NCBI RefSeq assembly: GCF_024585265.1
Contig: NZ_CP036533.1
Location: forward strand, 5,217,001 to 5,281,000
Length of the DNA: 64,000 bases
Direction: 5' to 3'
Source: Bradyrhizobium sp. WBAH42
GTDB taxonomy: Bacteria; Pseudomonadota; Alphaproteobacteria; Rhizobiales; Xanthobacteraceae
The notes under the pieces were generated by a model. It was not told where the DNA came from. It ran no database searches and worked only from the letters and a program-made list of their open reading frames with translations. Of this stretch, positions 61,564 to 64,000 are shown piece by piece (within the stretch, counting starts at the first letter, position 1; each line of letters starts with the position of its first letter). Position numbers and translations under genes: made by a program.

Positions 61564-64000
61564 CTACGCCGCTTTCTTGCTTTCCGCGAGCTGCGCCAGC
61601 TGCCGCATGATCTCCGTCGTGCCGGCGAGGCGCTCTTCCGGCGTTTCCCAGTCCTGCAGGAACACCACCTTCATGTCGGGCCGCACTTTGGCGGCCTGGC
61701 CGTGGCTGCGGATGAAGGTGACGAGGCGATCGGGATGGGCGAAGGAATTGTCGCGGAAGACGATGACGGCGCCCTTCGGGCCGGCGTCGATCTTCTCGAC
61801 ATTGGCCCGGCGGCAGAACGCCTTGATCGCGGCGACCTTGAACAGGTAGCGGACTTCGTCCGGCAGCACGCCGAAGCGGTCGCGCATCTCGGCGCCGAAA
61901 TTCTCGATCTCCTCCTCGGTGTCGAGATCGGCGAGGCGCCGGTACAGCGACAACCGCACCGAGAGATCGCTGACGTAATCCTCCGGGATGAGCACGGGCA
62001 TGCCGATAGTGATCGACGGCGACCAGCGGTCGGCGGCGGGCTCGGACACGCCGGCCTTGAGATTGACGATCGCCTCCTCCAGCATCGATTGATAGAGCTC
62101 GAAGCCGACCTCCTTGATGTGGCCGGACTGCTCCTCGCCCAAGAGATTGCCGGCGCCGCGAATGTCGAGGTCGTGCGAGGCGAGCTGGAAGCCGGCGCCC
62201 AGCGTCTCCAGCGATTGCAGCACGGTGAGCCGGCGCTCGGCCTGCGCCGTGATCTTCTGCTGCGCCGGCAGCGTGAACAGCGCGTAGGCCCGCAGCTTGG
62301 AGCGGCCGACGCGGCCGCGCAGCTGGTAGAGCTGGGCAAGGCCGAACATGTCGGCGCGATGCACGATCAGCGTGTTGGCGTTGGGAATGTCGAGGCCGGA
62401 CTCGACGATCGTGGTCGACAAGAGAATGTCGAACTTGCCGTCGTAGAACGCGGTCATGATGTCCTCGATCACGGCGGGCGGCATCTGGCCGTGCGCGACC
62501 GCGACCTTCATCTCGGGCACGTTCTTGTCGAGGAAGTCCTTGACCTCGGCGAGATCGTCGATGCGCGGTACGACGTAGAACGCTTGGCCGCCGCGATAAC
62601 GCTCGCGCAAGAGCGCCTCGCGGATCATCAAGGGATCGTGCGGGGCGACGAAGGTGCGCACCGCCAGGCGATCCACCGGGGGCGAGGCAATGATCGAGAG
62701 CTCGCGGACGCCGGTGAGTGCCAATTGCAACGTGCGCGGGATCGGGGTTGCCGACAGCGTCAGCACATGTACCTCGGCACGGAGCGCCTTCAACCGCTCC
62801 TTGTGGCTGACGCCGAAATGCTGCTCTTCGTCGACGATGAGCAGGCCAAGGTCGCGGAACTTGATCGTCTTGCCGAGCAGCGCATGGGTGCCGACGACGA
62901 TGTCGACCGAGCCGTCGGCGATGCCCTTCTTGACCTCGTTGAGCTGCTTGGTCGGGATCAGGCGCGAGGCTTGCGCGACGTTGACAGGGAAGCCTTTGAA
63001 GCGCTCGGTGAAGGTCCGGTAATGCTGGCGCGCCAGCAGCGTGGTCGGCACCACGACCGCGACCTGCTTGCCGTCGAGCGCGACGGCAAAGGCGGCGCGT
63101 AGCGCTACCTCGGTCTTGCCGAAGCCGACGTCGCCGCAGATCAGGCGATCCATCGGGCGGCCCTTTTCGAGATCCTTCAGCGTGGACTCGATGGCGCCGA
63201 GCTGGTCCTCGGTCTCGTCATAGGGGAAGCGCGCGCAGAACTCATCGTAGACGCCCTGCTGCACCGGCAGCTTCGGCGCCTCGTGCAGCATGCGTTCGGC
63301 CGCGATCTTGATCAGCTCGCCCGCGATCTCGCGGATGCGGTTCTTGAGCTTCGCCTTGCGTGTCTGCCACCCCGAGCCACCGAGCTTATCCAGCTCGACC
63401 GTGGTTTGATCAGAGCCGTAACGCGACAGCAGCTCGATGTTCTCGACCGGAAGGAACAGCTTCGTCTCGGCCGCATAGTGCAGCTCGAGACAGTCATGCG
63501 GCGCGCCGGCAACGTCCAGCGTCTGCAGGCCGATGAACCGGCCGATGCCGTGATCGACGTGGACGACGATGTCGCCGGCGGTGAGGCTCGTCACCTCCGA
63601 GATGAAATTGTCGAGCTTGCGGCTGGCCTTGCGCGGCCGCACCAGGCGGTCGCCGAGAATATCCTGCTCGCTGATGACGGCGATCTCGTCGGTCTCGAAG
63701 CCGCTTTCGAGGCCGAGCACGGCGAGCATGGTCTCGTTGCGCGGCGTCGCCTGCACGGTCCGCCAGGAGTTGACGCTGGTGGTATGGGCGAGCTTGTGGT
63801 CGCGCAGCATCGAATTCATGCGGTCGCGCGAGCCCTCCGTCCACAGCGCGATCACGACCTTCTTGCGCTGCGCCTGCAGCGCCATGACGTGGCTGACGAC
63901 GGACTCGAACACGTTGACATTGCTGTCGTTGCGCTCCGGCGCAAAGTCGCGGCCCTTGCGCGCGCCGGCATCGACGACTCCGGTGCCGTCGGTCGGCACC
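61564..64000 (-). CDS. mfd: Transcription-repair coupling factor Mfd, C-terminal part (5' truncated by window edge)
   Basis: About 812 codons of the 1150-1200 expected; the N-terminus (UvrB-homology part) lies beyond the right edge, and the leftmost codon seen is not a start. The RNA-polymerase-interacting domain is seen (LTAGDIVVHVDHGIGRFIGL). The helicase motifs follow: Walker A GDVGFGKTEVALRAAF, VVPTTLLARQHY, DEEQHFGVSHKERLK, TLSATPIPRTLQLAL, STTIVESGLDIPNANTLIV, YQLRGRVGRSKLRAYA. The C-terminal regulatory domain (VRLSLYRRLADLDTEEEIEN) ends at 61564. Mfd displaces stalled RNA polymerase and recruits UvrA. Confidence 0.97.
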   Translation of the reverse strand, partial: VPTDGTGVVDAGARKGRDFAPERNDSNVNVFESVVSHVMALQAQRKKVVIALWTEGSRDRMNSMLRDHKLAHTTSVNSWRTVQATPRNETMLAVLGLESGFETDEIAVISEQDILGDRLVRPRKASRKLDNFISEVTSLTAGDIVVHVDHGIGRFIGLQTLDVAGAPHDCLELHYAAETKLFLPVENIELLSRYGSDQTTVELDKLGGSGWQTRKAKLKNRIREIAGELIKIAAERMLHEAPKLPVQQGVYDEFCARFPYDETEDQLGAIESTLKDLEKGRPMDRLICGDVGFGKTEVALRAAFAVALDGKQVAVVVPTTLLARQHYRTFTERFKGFPVNVAQASRLIPTKQLNEVKKGIADGSVDIVVGTHALLGKTIKFRDLGLLIVDEEQHFGVSHKERLKALRAEVHVLTLSATPIPRTLQLALTGVRELSIIASPPVDRLAVRTFVAPHDPLMIREALLRERYRGGQAFYVVPRIDDLAEVKDFLDKNVPEMKVAVAHGQMPPAVIEDIMTAFYDGKFDILLSTTIVESGLDIPNANTLIVHRADMFGLAQLYQLRGRVGRSKLRAYALFTLPAQQKITAQAERRLTVLQSLETLGAGFQLASHDLDIRGAGNLLGEEQSGHIKEVGFELYQSMLEEAIVNLKAGVSEPAADRWSPSITIGMPVLIPEDYVSDLSVRLSLYRRLADLDTEEEIENFGAEMRDRFGVLPDEVRYLFKVAAIKAFCRRANVEKIDAGPKGAVIVFRDNSFAHPDRLVTFIRSHGQAAKVRPDMKVVFLQDWETPEERLAGTTEIMRQLAQLAESKKAA

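Overview
The window is high-GC alphaproteobacterial chromosome, most like a Bradyrhizobium or close Nitrobacteraceae relative. The basis is the gene families (NasT/NasS with NirA, phosphatidylcholine synthase, IalB-like and DUF1236 proteins, many ABC importers), the strong G/C third-position bias, and at least five families of intergenic palindromes typical of that genus. No species can be fixed. I see no phage, insertion sequence, integrase, rRNA or CRISPR array; apart from the palindromes this looks like core or near-core chromosome.

Layout. 0-5.6 kb: end of an alanine-rich coiled-coil protein, a 49-aa ORF, tRNA-Ser(UGA), a Cys/Tyr-rich secreted protein, and a large autotransporter broken by one frameshift. 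5.6-14.3 kb: ilvD, then a peptide/nickel-type ABC importer operon (isomerase-like protein, Tat-exported binding protein, two ATPases, two permeases; all minus strand, most genes overlapping). 14.3-23.4 kb: DUF1236 protein, GrlR-like protein, nadE, a PHA-synthase-like hydrolase, pncA, glk, a single-domain response regulator and an LTXXQ protein. 23.8-29.3 kb: sugar (CUT1) ABC operon with a D-2-hydroxyacid dehydrogenase. 29.4-37.2 kb: small secreted proteins, a PheC-like dehydratase, a frameshifted DUF2147 gene, cupin, RraA-like protein and the 5-oxoprolinase genes pxpB-pxpC-pxpA. 37.5-43.0 kb: nitrite assimilation (nasT, nasS, nirA and an Fe-S/flavin reductase) with a structured nirA leader. 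43.2-50.3 kb: rimO, a MerR/CMD pair, a SUKH/YezG-like protein, a TPR protein, and an argD-type aminotransferase behind an arginine-rich leader peptide and attenuator. 50.3-64 kb: quinone reductase, TerC, pcs, a UbiH-type hydroxylase, AEC transporter, hspQ, IalB protein, YejA-like binding protein, a degenerate AMP-ligase, a degenerate GGDEF-like protein and the C-terminal part of mfd, which runs off the right edge.

The most interesting signals are regulatory RNA. (1) 48827-49021: a TTGACA promoter, an almost leaderless 30-codon ORF with 11 arginines, and four mutually exclusive RNA strands ending in a 13-bp terminator directly before an acetylornithine-aminotransferase-like gene, i.e. a candidate trp-type arginine attenuator. 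(2) 40962-41154: the nirA leader, with a 40-nt dyad, a hexaloop hairpin of the kind bound by ANTAR proteins such as the adjacent NasT, and a 15-bp long-range pairing that would hide the nirA Shine-Dalgarno. (3) Two terminator-like hairpins with no upstream gene (811-852 and 5758-5817) that may mark small RNAs. Two separate frameshifts (autotransporter, DUF2147) are either real lesions or base-calling errors.
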